From the NCBI GenBank assembly GCA_004144185.1, contig SEFP01000001.1, positions 930,001-994,000 on the forward strand: 64,000 bases of DNA, written 5' to 3'. The stretch is from Sphingobacteriales bacterium. Lineage in GTDB: Bacteria > Bacteroidota > Bacteroidia > Chitinophagales > Chitinophagaceae. This document shows, in pieces, positions 1 through 9,592 of the stretch; within the stretch, counting starts at the first letter, position 1, and each line of letters opens with the position of its first letter. The notes beneath the pieces were generated by a model, which saw nothing but the letters and a program-made list of their open reading frames with translations, was not told where the DNA came from and searched no databases. The position numbers and the translations under genes are program-made.

Positions 1-1
1 T

Positions 2-325
2 CTGCGGGGTGGACGGGATGCCGCTACCCAGTACCTGAAGTCCAGAACCACGGTAGCACTCACTGATGCGTTCCGGCCGGTGATCAATAATTCCCTGAAT
101 AAGGTGAATGCAACGGCGTTGTGGAGTACGGTGTTTAATACCTACAACCGGCTTCCCACCTCCCGTTCACAGATCAATCCAGACCTGACCGCATATGTGA
201 CGGAGCGGGCGCTCAACGGGATGTTTCTGAAAATTGCCGATGAGGAAGCCAAAATCCGGACCAATCCGGCCGCACGGGTCACCAGCATCCTGCAAGAGGT
301 GTTTGGTGCGGTCCAGGGACGATAG
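2..325 (+). CDS. DUF4197 family protein, C-terminal part (5' end outside window)
   Basis: The frame is open from base 2, so the gene begins upstream of the window and only about 107 C-terminal residues are present. The visible stretch begins with GGRDAATQYL followed by K-rich, FRPVINNSL-type sequence and a terminal LQEVFGAVQGR. This matches the pattern of DUF4197, a family of secreted or periplasmic helical proteins of unknown function. The GxxAATxY segment is the family's most conserved motif. A perfect hairpin with a T-run follows the stop codon. No biochemical role can be given. Confidence 0.85.
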   Translation: MRGGRDAATQYLKSRTTVALTDAFRPVINNSLNKVNATALWSTVFNTYNRLPTSRSQINPDLTAYVTERALNGMFLKIADEEAKIRTNPAARVTSILQEVFGAVQGR

Positions 326-349
326 TAAAACAGATTCTACCCGTTCCGG

Positions 350-387
350 AAACCGCCGTGCCTAACCCGTACGGCGGTTTCTTTTTA
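350..387 (+). terminator. Intrinsic terminator after the DUF4197 gene
   Basis: A perfect 10-bp inverted repeat (AAACCGCCGT at 350-359 with ACGGCGGTTT at 371-380) is followed by CTTTTT. It lies 25 bp after the stop codon and ahead of the nhaA promoter, so it separates the two transcripts. Confidence 0.85.
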
Positions 388-423
388 GATCCGGATGAGA
401 TAAAACCGCCTTTTTCCCTGCTG

Positions 424-431
424 TATTTTCG
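424..431 (+). promoter_or_regulatory. -7 box TATTTTCG for nhaA
   Basis: TATTTTCG fits the Bacteroidota -7 consensus TAnnTTTG with T replaced by C at position 7. It overlaps the GTG at 431, which therefore cannot be the translation start, and lies 26 nt before the ATG at 458. Confidence 0.5.
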
Positions 432-457
432 TGGTTTACCCAGATTCCGGAAACGTG

Positions 458-1615
458 ATGGTGACCCAACTCTTTAAAGCCTTTTTCCGGAGTGAGAAAG
501 CAGGTGGTTTGTTACTACTGGCCTGTACGGCCTTGTCGCTACTCTGGAGCAACAGCCCCTGGCAGGCATCCTACCTCTCCTTCTGGCAGCTGCCTGTTGG
601 CACGCATAGTTTGGTAGAGGTGATCAATGATGGGCTGATGACCCTATTTTTCCTGCTCATCGGCCTGGAACTGGAGCGGGAACTGTACCAGGGTGAGCTG
701 TCTACCCCTAAAGACGCCGCCCTGCCGGTAGTAGCCGCGCTGGGCGGAATGCTGGTACCCGCCGGTATCTACCTGCTGTTTAATGCCGGTACGCCTACCC
801 AACGCGGAGCCGGCATTCCTATGGCTACTGATATCGCCTTTGCACTGGCGGTGTTGTCGTTGCTGGGACGACGGGTTCCGGTGGCCCTTAAAGTGTTTTT
901 GACAGCCCTGGCCATTATCGACGACCTCGGGGCCATCGTAGTGATTGGGCTGGTGTATTCCAAAGGGCTTTCTTTGATACATCTGGGGATTGCCGGTGGC
1001 ATCTGGGGCACTTTGCTGTTGCTGAACCGCCTCCGGGTGCAAACGCTCATACCATATCTGGTGGGAGGAGCTGCGATGTGGTATTTTATGCTGCACTCCG
1101 GGGTTCATGCCACGCTCACCGGTGTGTTGGTTGCCTTTGCGATTCCGTTTGGGGATGGTTCGGAGCATTCGGCTTCGTACCGGCTGCAACAGTTTTTACA
1201 CCAGCCGGTTGCATTTATTATTCTACCTCTTTTTGCCCTGGCGAATACAGCCTTGCCGATCGGAAACATCGCTTCCGGAACGTTCGTCCAGCCGTACAGT
1301 CTGGGCATCGGCTTGGGATTGGTGCTGGGAAAACCCATTGGGATTCTGCTGGCCTGCGCGCTGGCCATACGGCTGCGCTGGGGGAAGCTGCCGGCCGGAA
1401 TGACCTGGAAACAACTGGCGGGCGTGGGTTTGCTGGCCGGGATTGGTTTTACGATGTCGGTATTCATTACCCTGCTGGCTTTTGAAGCGGACGCACTCAT
1501 CCAGGGGGCCAAACTTACCATTCTCAGTGCCTCACTTCTGGCAGCAGTAGCCGGTTACGTTGTGTTGCGGAAGCTGCTGCCTGCACCAACGCCCGGTTCT
1601 GAAACCAATGACTAA
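458..1615 (+). CDS. nhaA: Na+/H+ antiporter NhaA
   Basis: This is an inner-membrane antiporter that exchanges cytoplasmic Na+ for external H+, giving salt and alkaline-pH tolerance. From the ATG at 458 the product is 385 residues, the usual family length. It shows about eleven hydrophobic segments and the ion-binding pair AIIDDLGA (Asp about 155-156). It also has the unwound-helix motifs MATDIAFALAVL and GIGFTMSVFITLLAF. An in-frame GTG at 431 would add nine residues but overlaps a probable -7 promoter box, so the ATG is preferred. The gene stands alone and converges with purH; a TTCCGGAA palindrome follows the stop by two bases. Function is assigned from family membership. Confidence 0.96.
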   Translation: MVTQLFKAFFRSEKAGGLLLLACTALSLLWSNSPWQASYLSFWQLPVGTHSLVEVINDGLMTLFFLLIGLELERELYQGELSTPKDAALPVVAALGGMLVPAGIYLLFNAGTPTQRGAGIPMATDIAFALAVLSLLGRRVPVALKVFLTALAIIDDLGAIVVIGLVYSKGLSLIHLGIAGGIWGTLLLLNRLRVQTLIPYLVGGAAMWYFMLHSGVHATLTGVLVAFAIPFGDGSEHSASYRLQQFLHQPVAFIILPLFALANTALPIGNIASGTFVQPYSLGIGLGLVLGKPIGILLACALAIRLRWGKLPAGMTWKQLAGVGLLAGIGFTMSVFITLLAFEADALIQGAKLTILSASLLAAVAGYVVLRKLLPAPTPGSETND

Positions 1616-1653
1616 GGTTCCGGAACCGAGCGTTGCGAGGGGGTTGAATTTAC

Positions 1654-3165
1654 TTAGTGGCGGAAGTGACGGGTTCCGGTCAAAACCATTGCCAGGTTGT
1701 GCTCTTTGCAGTAATGGATGCTGTCGGCATCGCGGATAGAGCCGCCGGGCTGTACGAACGCCGTGATGCCGGATTCGTCGGCGATGCGGACGCAATCGTC
1801 AAACGGGAAAAATGCATCGGAGGCCAGTACCGCTCCCTGAAGGCTAAAGCCCGATTGAGCCGCCTTGGTAATCGCCTGCCGCAACGCATCGACCCGGCTG
1901 GTTTGTCCACAGCCTTTGCCCACCAACTGTCCGTTGCGCACCAGTGCAATCGCATTCGACTTCAGGTGCTTGCAAACGGCATTGGCGAATTTCAGATCGG
2001 CGGTTTCGGCTTCGGTACACGGGCGGCCACCGACGTCTTCCCACTTCTCGGCCACAACCGTATCGGCGTCCTGTACCAGCGTTCCTCCCAGCAGTGCTTT
2101 CGACTGTTGGCGGGTCGCATTGAGTGGTGTTTTTTGCACCAACAGAATCCGGTTCTTTTTGCTTTGCAGCACCTGCAACGCATCCGGGGTAAAAGCAGGT
2201 GCAATCAGCACCTCAAAGAAAATGCTGTTGATTTTTTCAGCGACCTCAGCCGTTAGTTCCTGGTTGGTCGCCAGGACGCCACCAAAGGCGCTTTCCGGAT
2301 CGCCGGCCAGTGCTGCTTCCCAGGCTTCGGCCACGGTATTCCGGACCGCTACGCCGCAGGGGTTGGTGTGTTTGATGACCGCAAACGCCGGCTCCGAAAA
2401 TTCGGCAATCAGTGCGCAGGCCGCATCTACATCAACCAGGTTGTTGTAGGAAAGCTCTTTGCCGTGCAACTGGTCGAACAACTGATCCAGATTGCCATGG
2501 AAGGCCGCTTTCTGGTGCGGGTTTTCGCCGTAGCGCAGGTCGCGGCGGGTTCCGGAAGAGGCGGTTTCGGTAGCCGTATTTCCGGAAAACCAGTTAGCAA
2601 TTGCCACATCGTAGCGGGCGCAGGCATCGAAGGTTTTTACAGCCAGTTGACGGCGTTGGTCACGGGTGGTTTCACCGTTTCCGGCATCGAGCAGTTGAAT
2701 AAAACCGGCGTACTCATCCGGGGATGACAGGACACAAACATCTTCAAAGTTTTTGCCGGCGGCCCGCAGCAGACTCACGCCGCCGATGTCGATTTTTTCA
2801 ATGATGGCGCTTTCTTCGCTGGTAGTGCGGACCGTTTCTTCAAACGGATACAAATCGACGACGACCAAATCAAAAAACGGCAGTCCGTGTTCTGCCACGT
2901 CGGTTTGGTGGTGTTCATCACCGCGTTTGGCCAGAATACCGCCAAATACTTTCGGATGCAGCGTTTTAACCCGTCCGCCCAAGATGCTGGGGTATCCGGT
3001 AACCGTTTCAACCGCTGTGCAGGGCAGGCCCATCGCTTCGATCGCCGACTGGGTACCGCCGGTGCTGTAGAGCGCCACGCCGTTGCGGTGTAGCCCTTCG
3101 GCCAGCGTTTGCAAATGTTCTTTGGAGAAAACAGAAATCAGCGCATTGGCAATCCGGCGGTTCAT
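1654..3165 (-). CDS. purH: Bifunctional AICAR transformylase / IMP cyclohydrolase PurH
   Basis: PurH catalyses the last two steps of de novo purine synthesis: 10-formyl-THF-dependent formylation of AICAR and ring closure to IMP. It is cytosolic. The 503-residue product has an N-terminal MGS-like IMP cyclohydrolase domain (STGGT, TGYPSILGGRVKTLHP) over about 1-190. The transformylase domain follows, with the catalytic K-H pair in VIKHTNPCGVA and the end PGGSIRDAD...VLTGTRHF. The start is ATG 3165; the 22 extra upstream residues are not family sequence. A TACCTTCG box at 3189-3196 (minus) is a plausible own promoter, although the gene also lies 69 bp downstream of the efflux operon. Confidence 0.97.
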   Translation of the reverse strand: MNRRIANALISVFSKEHLQTLAEGLHRNGVALYSTGGTQSAIEAMGLPCTAVETVTGYPSILGGRVKTLHPKVFGGILAKRGDEHHQTDVAEHGLPFFDLVVVDLYPFEETVRTTSEESAIIEKIDIGGVSLLRAAGKNFEDVCVLSSPDEYAGFIQLLDAGNGETTRDQRRQLAVKTFDACARYDVAIANWFSGNTATETASSGTRRDLRYGENPHQKAAFHGNLDQLFDQLHGKELSYNNLVDVDAACALIAEFSEPAFAVIKHTNPCGVAVRNTVAEAWEAALAGDPESAFGGVLATNQELTAEVAEKINSIFFEVLIAPAFTPDALQVLQSKKNRILLVQKTPLNATRQQSKALLGGTLVQDADTVVAEKWEDVGGRPCTEAETADLKFANAVCKHLKSNAIALVRNGQLVGKGCGQTSRVDALRQAITKAAQSGFSLQGAVLASDAFFPFDDCVRIADESGITAFVQPGGSIRDADSIHYCKEHNLAMVLTGTRHFRH

Positions 3166-3188
3166 AGTAAAGTGGTTTTTTAAGGCCG

Positions 3189-3196
3189 CGAAGGTA
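3189..3196 (-). promoter_or_regulatory. -7 box TACCTTCG for purH
   Basis: On the minus strand the sequence reads TACCTTCG, one change from TAnnTTTG, 23 nt before the purH ATG. It lies between the efflux channel gene and purH and suggests purH is not only read through from the efflux operon. Confidence 0.45.
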
Positions 3197-3234
3197 CGTT
3201 TTCCGGAACTGCAGCCCCGCGAAGACTGCACAGA

Positions 3235-4716
3235 TTACCGCCAGCCGCCGCCTAGCGCGCGGTATAAATCGACCCGTGCCTGCAAGTGCTGAAGCGTATC
3301 ACTGACGCCGGACAACTGGGCGCTGAGCAGATTCTGCTCGGCCAGCAGCACATCGTTGTAGTTGGTCGCAGCCGTATAATTCAGCAGCTTTTTGGTGTAG
3401 TCGACCGCCCGGGTCAGGGACTCAATCTGCCGGGTACGGGCAAGTGCTTTCTCGTCAGCCATCTGCCGCGAGTACAGGGCATCACTCACTTCGCGACCAG
3501 CATTGAGCACCACATTCCGGAATTGCAGGTACGCTTCTTCCTGCTGCGCCTGCGCCAGCCGGTATTGCTGCCGGTACAGACCCCGGTTTAAAATCGGAGC
3601 GGCTACACCCGCCACCAGTGCGCCATAAAAGGTCTGATTAAAAAATCCGGTCAGTGAGTTGGCTGTCGCGTACCCGCCATTAGCGGATAAGGTCAGCTGT
3701 GGATAAAAATTGGCCCGGGCGGCATTGGTTAGTTCAAAGGCATTGCGCAATCCGTATTCGGCCTGCAATACATCGGGGCGGTAGGCGAGCAGTTGCGCCG
3801 GAACGCCGGTAAACAAGCTATCGCCCATGCCCTGTTGAGCCAGAGTCGTCCGGTAGATAGTATCGGGTGGCAGCGCCAGCAGGATGCTCAAGGCATTTTC
3901 CGTTTCTCGGATGCTTTGTTTGATCTGAGGCAGCGTCGCTTCGGCGGCATAGAGGTTAGCTTCGCTCTGGGCGATGTCGGCACCGGTGAGTACGGCAGCT
4001 TCTTTCAGCTTCCGGACCGTCTCCAGAAAATTGCGGCGATTGTCGATAGTGACTTGGGTAATGCGCAACTGATCGTCATAGGCCAGCAGGGCATAGTAGC
4101 TATTGGCAATGTCGGAAATCAGCTGCGTTTGGACCGCCAGCCGGTAGGCAGCGCTTTGTTGCAACGCCGCCAGGGCCGCCCGACGGGCGCTGCGCAATTT
4201 GCCCCAGATATCGACTTCCCAACTGGCATTTCCCAACAAACTGTACAGGGTGTAATCGCTGGGCTGCAGGGTGATGTTGGGGTTGTTGGCCCGGATCTGT
4301 GCCAGGGAACCCCGTGCCCGACGCACTTCCGGATTGATGGACAGCGTTGGCAGGATCGCCAGTCGTGCCTGCCGGAGGGTCGCCTGTGCAGCTTCGATCC
4401 GAACCACGGCAATGCGCAGGTTCAGGTTGCTGTCGATCCCGCGACGGATGAGCTGCTGGAGCTGCGGATCCGGAAAAAACGACTGCCAGGGAATGGCCGC
4501 CAGGGTCGTGGTATCGGTAGTAGTAACACCCCGGTACAACGCGCCTTCACGGGGCAGCACATCGGGCTGTTTATACTTTTTGGCGATGCCACAACCCTGC
4601 AATAGCCCCGTTGCTAACAGCAGGGCAGCGAAGAAGCGAAGGGAATTTTTCTGAATTAAGGATACTCTCACAGACAGGATTTTTTCTTGACGTCGTATTT
4701 CCGGAAGCTTAACCAT
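3235..4716 (-). CDS. RND efflux outer-membrane factor lipoprotein (NodT/OprM type)
   Basis: This is the outer-membrane channel of a tripartite RND pump and the last gene of the adaptor-pump-channel operon. It has a lipoprotein signal (FFAALLLATGLLQGCG, lipobox LQGC), a GALYRG-type N-terminus and two TolC-like repeats. The first repeat includes WEVDIWGKLRSARRAAL and the second AYRPDVLQAEYGLRNA. The C-terminus has the LYRALGGGWR typical of NodT-family proteins. From ATG 4716 it is 493 residues; an in-frame GTG at 4671 would give a more compact signal peptide and may be the true start. It begins 170 bp after the pump gene ends. The substrate cannot be read from sequence. Confidence 0.93.
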   Translation of the reverse strand: MVKLPEIRRQEKILSVRVSLIQKNSLRFFAALLLATGLLQGCGIAKKYKQPDVLPREGALYRGVTTTDTTTLAAIPWQSFFPDPQLQQLIRRGIDSNLNLRIAVVRIEAAQATLRQARLAILPTLSINPEVRRARGSLAQIRANNPNITLQPSDYTLYSLLGNASWEVDIWGKLRSARRAALAALQQSAAYRLAVQTQLISDIANSYYALLAYDDQLRITQVTIDNRRNFLETVRKLKEAAVLTGADIAQSEANLYAAEATLPQIKQSIRETENALSILLALPPDTIYRTTLAQQGMGDSLFTGVPAQLLAYRPDVLQAEYGLRNAFELTNAARANFYPQLTLSANGGYATANSLTGFFNQTFYGALVAGVAAPILNRGLYRQQYRLAQAQQEEAYLQFRNVVLNAGREVSDALYSRQMADEKALARTRQIESLTRAVDYTKKLLNYTAATNYNDVLLAEQNLLSAQLSGVSDTLQHLQARVDLYRALGGGWR

Positions 4717-4887
4717 TCTTCCACGTTCTACCTTTTTTGCGGAAAAAAGGCAGCCCAAAAGCCGGTCGCGCGTATGTGCGGCGACGCGCGACGCAGCACT
4801 ATGGAGCGGGATCTTTTCTGCTCTCCAAGAGTCAGTTCCCTGACCTTTTGATTTGTGAGTGTTTAGGACTGGCAAAGGATAATTTTC

Positions 4888-7800
4888 TTAAGCCGCAGGC
4901 TGTGGTACTAGTGAAGGTTCAGTAGGCTCGCTTTCGTCAGCTTCCGATTGAGGGCGCTTTCCGGAAATGCGCTCCTGCAAGCTTTGGAATACCACAAACA
5001 ACACCGGCGTTATAAATACGCCCAACAAGGTTCCGAACAGCATCCCGCCGATGGCGCCCGCGCCAATGCTTTTGTTGCCATGCGCACCGGCACCGGATGC
5101 AAACAGCAACGGCAACAGTCCGAAAATGAAGGCAAACGAAGTCATCAAAATAGGTCGCAGACGCGCTTCCGCACCTTCGATAGCAGCCCGTGCCAGACTG
5201 AGCCCATGCCGGCGGCGCTGCAACGCAAACTCTACGATCAGGATGGCATTCTTAGCCAGCAACCCGATCAGCACGATCAGCGAAATCTGGATGTAAATAT
5301 TATTGTCGATGCCGAACGGCCGGATAAAAAGAAAGGTTCCCGCGAGTCCTACCGGCAGCGAAAGCAGTACCGCAAACGGCAACAGATAGCTTTCGTACTG
5401 GGCGCTGAGGATAAAGTACACAAACACCAGGCACAGCGCAAACACATAGGCCGACTGGCTGCCGCTTTGCTGTTCTTCCCGGCTGATGCCGGAAAATTCA
5501 TAGCCGTATCCCGGTGGCAGACTCTGTGCTGCTATTTCTTCAATAGCCGTAAGCGCCTGACCCGTACTATAAGACGGATCCGGGGAACCTGTCACCTGCA
5601 TGGCGGTAAACAGGTTAAACCGGGCGATGCTTTCCGGACCGTATACCCGTGAAAGTGCAATAAACGACGAGATCGGGGCCATCTGGCCGCTGTTGGTCCG
5701 GACGAAGATCTTCGACAGTCCTTCCGGAGAGGCCCGGTACGCGGTATCGGCCTGGATCATCACGCGGTATTGCTTGCCAAACTGGTTGAAGTTGCTGGCG
5801 TAAATCGAACCGTAATAGCCCTGCATCGTCCGCAGCAGACTGGAGACATCCACGCCGGCCTCCAGGCAGCGCGCCACGTTGACGTCGAGCATAAACTGCG
5901 GAAAGCCCGGGTTGAACGACGTGGCCGCGTACTGGATTTCCGGACGTTTATTGAGCGTTTCCAGGAAATCCTGGGAGACTTTGTAAAACTCGTCGATCGT
6001 ATGACCGCCTTTGTCTTCCAGCTGAAATTCAAAACCGCCGCTTTGTCCGAAACCGGTAATGGTAGGCGCCGACACCGGGAAGATTTTGGCTTCCCGGATG
6101 TGCGCGGTTTTCTTACGCATCTCCGCGATAATGTCTTCGTTGGTCAGGTCGCGCTCATGCCAGAGTTTGAGCTGAAGGATTTCCATGGCGTACGAACTAC
6201 CGTTACCGGCCATAAAGTTTCGTCCGGCCATGCGCAGGGCATTCTGAACGCCCGGAATGGTGCGTACAATCCGGTCGATCTCGTTCGATACTTCTGTAGT
6301 CCGTTCCAGCGAAGTGGCCGGGGGCATCATGATATTGACATAGACGGTGCCCATGTCTTCATTCGGCACAAAACTTGACGGCGTCACTTTCATCAGTCCG
6401 AACAAGGCCAGACCAAACACCAGCACCGCAATCAGCGCGATTCCTTTCCGCTTCAGCAGAAACTGCATTGCGCCTTTATACCGGTTGAGCATCCGGTCGT
6501 ACACCGCGTTGAAGCCGGTTTGGAACCGTTTCATAAAGCCCGGCTTTTTACCGCCTTCGCTTTCCGGAAGATGGCTGGCATGGGGCTTGAGAAACAACGC
6601 AGCCAGTGCCGGACAGAGCGTCAGGGCATTAACGGCAGAGATCAGAATGGCAATGGCCAGCGTAATCCCGAACTGCCGGTAAAACACCCCTGCCGAACCG
6701 CCTAGAAACGCCACGGGTACGAATACCGCGGCCATTACCAATGTAATGGAAAAGATGGCTCCGGAAATCTCGCCCATCGCATCGATCGCTGCCCTTCGGG
6801 CCGAGTCGTAGCCTTCTTCCAGTTTGGTATGCACGGCTTCGACCACGACGATCGCATCATCCACCACAATACCGATGGCCAGTACCAACGCAAAGAGCGT
6901 AAGCAGGTTGATGGAGAAATTGAACAGGTATAGGAAAAAGAACGTACCGATAATGGATACCGGAACGGCAATACCGGGAATGAGCGTAGACCGGAAATCC
7001 TGCAAAAACAGGAAGATGACGATGAATACCAGGATAAAGCATTCTGCCAGGGTGTGGAGTACCTGCTCAATCGAGGCATCGAGAAACTTGTTAACGTCGA
7101 CCAGGAAGATATTGTGTACACCTGCCGGGTAGGTCCCTTCTACGTCGTTCAGCACCTTTTTACACTCATTAATAACATTCCGGGCATTGGCACCGGGCGT
7201 CTGATAGATCCCGATATTTACGGAGGGACGGCCATTGAGCACACCCATGCTGCTGTAATCCTGGGCACCCAGTTCGAGCCGGGCTACATCTTTCAGGCGT
7301 AGGAGCTGGCCGTTTCCGGATGCTTTAATGATGATATTTTCAAACTGATCGATCGACTGTAGCCGACCGCTGTACTTGATCACATACTGGAAACTCTGAC
7401 TGCTGTTTTCACCAAACTTACCCGGTGCCGCTTCTACGTTTTGCTGGCTCAGCGCCGTAGAAATATCTGCGGGCGTCAGGCCATACAGCGCCATGACATC
7501 CGGTTTCATCCAGACGCGCATCGAATACTGATACTGTCCAAACGCACTGGCATCGCCTACCCCATTGACGCGTTTCAGCAGCGGGATGATGTTGATCTCC
7601 GCGTAATTCTGCAGAAAGGTCGCATCATAGGCCGGATTATCGCTGTAGATCGAAGCGATCATCAGCGTACTGCTCTGGCGCTTCCGTACGGTCACCCCGG
7701 ATTGCGTTACCTCCTGCGGCAACTGGCTGGTAGCACTGGATACCCGGTTTTGCACGTTGACCGCCGCCATATCGGGGTCGGTACCTACCTTAAAATACAC

Positions 7801-8118
7801 GCTGATGGTGGCCGAGCCGTTGTTGGTCGCCGAAGACGTGATATAGCTCATGCCTTCCACCCCATTGATCTGCTCTTCGAGGGGGATCACCACACTCTTG
7901 AGCAGTACATCGGCAGAAGCGCCCGGATAGGTGGCAGAGACCTGCACCGTAGGTGGCGAAATGTCCGGATACTGGGCAATGGGCAACGAGATAAGCCCGA
8001 GGATTCCCAGCAAGACAATCATAATGGAAATGACCGTACTGAGTACCGGGCGCTCGATGAAGAGCTTAAGAAAAGAATCTTTCTTTCCGGAATTCGGGTC
8101 TCGCGGTTCTTGATTCAC
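4888..8118 (-). CDS. RND multidrug efflux pump, AcrB/MexB-like (HAE1 family)
   Basis: This is the proton-driven inner-membrane pump of the tripartite system; it probably exports hydrophobic or amphiphilic compounds. At 1076 residues it has the expected length. A first membrane helix (VLSTVISIMIVLLGILGLISL) follows FIERPV. The family motif YPDISPPTVQVSATYPGA and the TM4 proton-relay aspartates in GIVVDDAIVVVEAV are present. So are the TM10 Lys in GLLAKNAILIVEFA and the C-terminal GTLLGVFITPVLFVV. Large periplasmic loops lie after TM1 and TM7. It is flanked by its adaptor upstream (85-bp gap) and its outer-membrane channel downstream. No adjacent TetR-type regulator is seen. Confidence 0.97.
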   Translation of the reverse strand: MNQEPRDPNSGKKDSFLKLFIERPVLSTVISIMIVLLGILGLISLPIAQYPDISPPTVQVSATYPGASADVLLKSVVIPLEEQINGVEGMSYITSSATNNGSATISVYFKVGTDPDMAAVNVQNRVSSATSQLPQEVTQSGVTVRKRQSSTLMIASIYSDNPAYDATFLQNYAEINIIPLLKRVNGVGDASAFGQYQYSMRVWMKPDVMALYGLTPADISTALSQQNVEAAPGKFGENSSQSFQYVIKYSGRLQSIDQFENIIIKASGNGQLLRLKDVARLELGAQDYSSMGVLNGRPSVNIGIYQTPGANARNVINECKKVLNDVEGTYPAGVHNIFLVDVNKFLDASIEQVLHTLAECFILVFIVIFLFLQDFRSTLIPGIAVPVSIIGTFFFLYLFNFSINLLTLFALVLAIGIVVDDAIVVVEAVHTKLEEGYDSARRAAIDAMGEISGAIFSITLVMAAVFVPVAFLGGSAGVFYRQFGITLAIAILISAVNALTLCPALAALFLKPHASHLPESEGGKKPGFMKRFQTGFNAVYDRMLNRYKGAMQFLLKRKGIALIAVLVFGLALFGLMKVTPSSFVPNEDMGTVYVNIMMPPATSLERTTEVSNEIDRIVRTIPGVQNALRMAGRNFMAGNGSSYAMEILQLKLWHERDLTNEDIIAEMRKKTAHIREAKIFPVSAPTITGFGQSGGFEFQLEDKGGHTIDEFYKVSQDFLETLNKRPEIQYAATSFNPGFPQFMLDVNVARCLEAGVDVSSLLRTMQGYYGSIYASNFNQFGKQYRVMIQADTAYRASPEGLSKIFVRTNSGQMAPISSFIALSRVYGPESIARFNLFTAMQVTGSPDPSYSTGQALTAIEEIAAQSLPPGYGYEFSGISREEQQSGSQSAYVFALCLVFVYFILSAQYESYLLPFAVLLSLPVGLAGTFLFIRPFGIDNNIYIQISLIVLIGLLAKNAILIVEFALQRRRHGLSLARAAIEGAEARLRPILMTSFAFIFGLLPLLFASGAGAHGNKSIGAGAIGGMLFGTLLGVFITPVLFVVFQSLQERISGKRPQSEADESEPTEPSLVPQPAA

Positions 8119-8203
8119 GCCGGTATAAAAAGCATTTAAAAAAGTAAAAAGAGGTACTTACTGTTCCGGAAGCCTGTTATGGCTCCCGTCTTCCGGATGG
8201 CCG

Positions 8204-9379
8204 TTACGGCTGCTGGATGGTTCGCAAAAAGCTGTCGGTATTGATCGGGATGGGCCGGATGGTCATGCTGTCTTTCAGTCCGATCAGTCCTTCTACCACC
8301 ACCCGATCCGATTCCTGCAGACCGGTGTTGACCACAAATAACTCTCCGTTGGCAGCAGGCGTAACCGTTACAGGCACGCTATGCAGTTTGTTTTTTGCAT
8401 CGACCACATACACGAGGCGTTTGTCCTGCAACTCGTAGGTGGCCGATTGCGGAATGATGATCACATTTTCCAGGTGCTGCGGAATCCGCACCGTTGCGCT
8501 TCCGCCACTACTCAGGATTCCCTGCGCATTGGGAAACACGGCCCGGAAGTTGACGGATCCGGTCCCGTTGGTGATGAGTCCGCTGGCGGTCTGCACCCGG
8601 CCTTTTTGCGGATACAAGGTTCCGTCGGCCAGAACAAGGCTCACCGGCGGCAGCGAAGCCAGCTTCTGCTGGATGGTCGATCCTGAATGGGTGCGGTTGA
8701 ATTCCAGCAGTTCTTTTTCGTTCTGCGCGAAATACGCATACACATTTCCGGTGCTGGAGATGGTTGTCAGCGGAGTAGCCGAAGTACTGCTCACCAAACT
8801 TCCCTGCCGGAGGGGCAGCAATCCAACCACGCCATCTACCGGACTCGTAATCGTAGTATACCCCACATTGGTACGGGCGACGGCGACCGCTGCACGGGCC
8901 TGCGACAACGCCGCTTCCTGCGCCCGGAGCGCCAACTGTGCCGACTGCAACTGATACTTGCTGATAATGCCTTCATCCACCAGCGGTTTCGTTTTGATGA
9001 CCTGCAAACGGGCATCGGCCACCTGGGCTTCGATACTGCTGACACCGGCCTGGGCCGTCAGCAGCTCCTGTTGAAACTGCGGGTTGTTGATCGAAAACAG
9101 CCGCTGTCCTTTCCGGACTACAGAGCCTTCATCTACATAAAGCTGCTCTACAAAGCCATCTACCTTGGGACGTATTTCCACTACATTCTGCCCCTGGATG
9201 GTGGCCGGGTAGTCGTTGTACAGTGTGATGAAGCCGCTTTTAACCGGTAGCACCCGGTAATTTTTAGGCGTATCGTCTTTGGGAGCTTCTTTTTTACCGC
9301 CGCACGATTGGATCAATACAGGCAAGACTACTACCAGCAGCCGGAGCACAAAACGCTTCCGGAAGGCAAAACCGTTCAT
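8204..9379 (-). CDS. RND efflux periplasmic adaptor (membrane fusion protein), lipoprotein
   Basis: The adaptor bridges the RND pump and the outer-membrane channel across the periplasm. The 391-residue product starts with a lipoprotein signal (lipobox IQSCGG), so it is probably anchored to the inner membrane. It has the barrel-sandwich halves (IRPKVDGFVEQLYVDEGSVVRKGQ and TTITSPVDGVVG) separated by an alpha-helical hairpin of Ala/Gln-rich sequence (about 105-165). The beta-barrel and membrane-proximal domains follow (VIIPQSATYEL, VVVEGLIGLKDS). It is the first gene of the efflux operon. A 213-bp divergent promoter region separates it from the K+ channel gene. Confidence 0.95.
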   Translation of the reverse strand: MNGFAFRKRFVLRLLVVVLPVLIQSCGGKKEAPKDDTPKNYRVLPVKSGFITLYNDYPATIQGQNVVEIRPKVDGFVEQLYVDEGSVVRKGQRLFSINNPQFQQELLTAQAGVSSIEAQVADARLQVIKTKPLVDEGIISKYQLQSAQLALRAQEAALSQARAAVAVARTNVGYTTITSPVDGVVGLLPLRQGSLVSSTSATPLTTISSTGNVYAYFAQNEKELLEFNRTHSGSTIQQKLASLPPVSLVLADGTLYPQKGRVQTASGLITNGTGSVNFRAVFPNAQGILSSGGSATVRIPQHLENVIIIPQSATYELQDKRLVYVVDAKNKLHSVPVTVTPAANGELFVVNTGLQESDRVVVEGLIGLKDSMTIRPIPINTDSFLRTIQQP

Positions 9380-9592
9380 AAAGGGTAAGGGGTAAAAAGC
9401 GGTTTAACCCGATTACTTAAATCAGGCCACCACCTAACAGGTTGCAAAACAACAACGTTTTCGGCCGTTGGGTTGATAACGGGCGGTTAAAGGCGCTATT
9501 TAAACCCATTCCGGGGGCCAAATTTCCGGAACGCGAACCATAGGGTCTTTCTATCCGGCGTAATTTTTGAAGACCTGCTTTCTTTTCTTTCT

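Noticed and set aside
3793-4605. Plus-strand frame of 270 codons opposite the efflux channel gene
   Set aside because: Antisense to a clear NodT-type channel; no signal, motif or promoter of its own.
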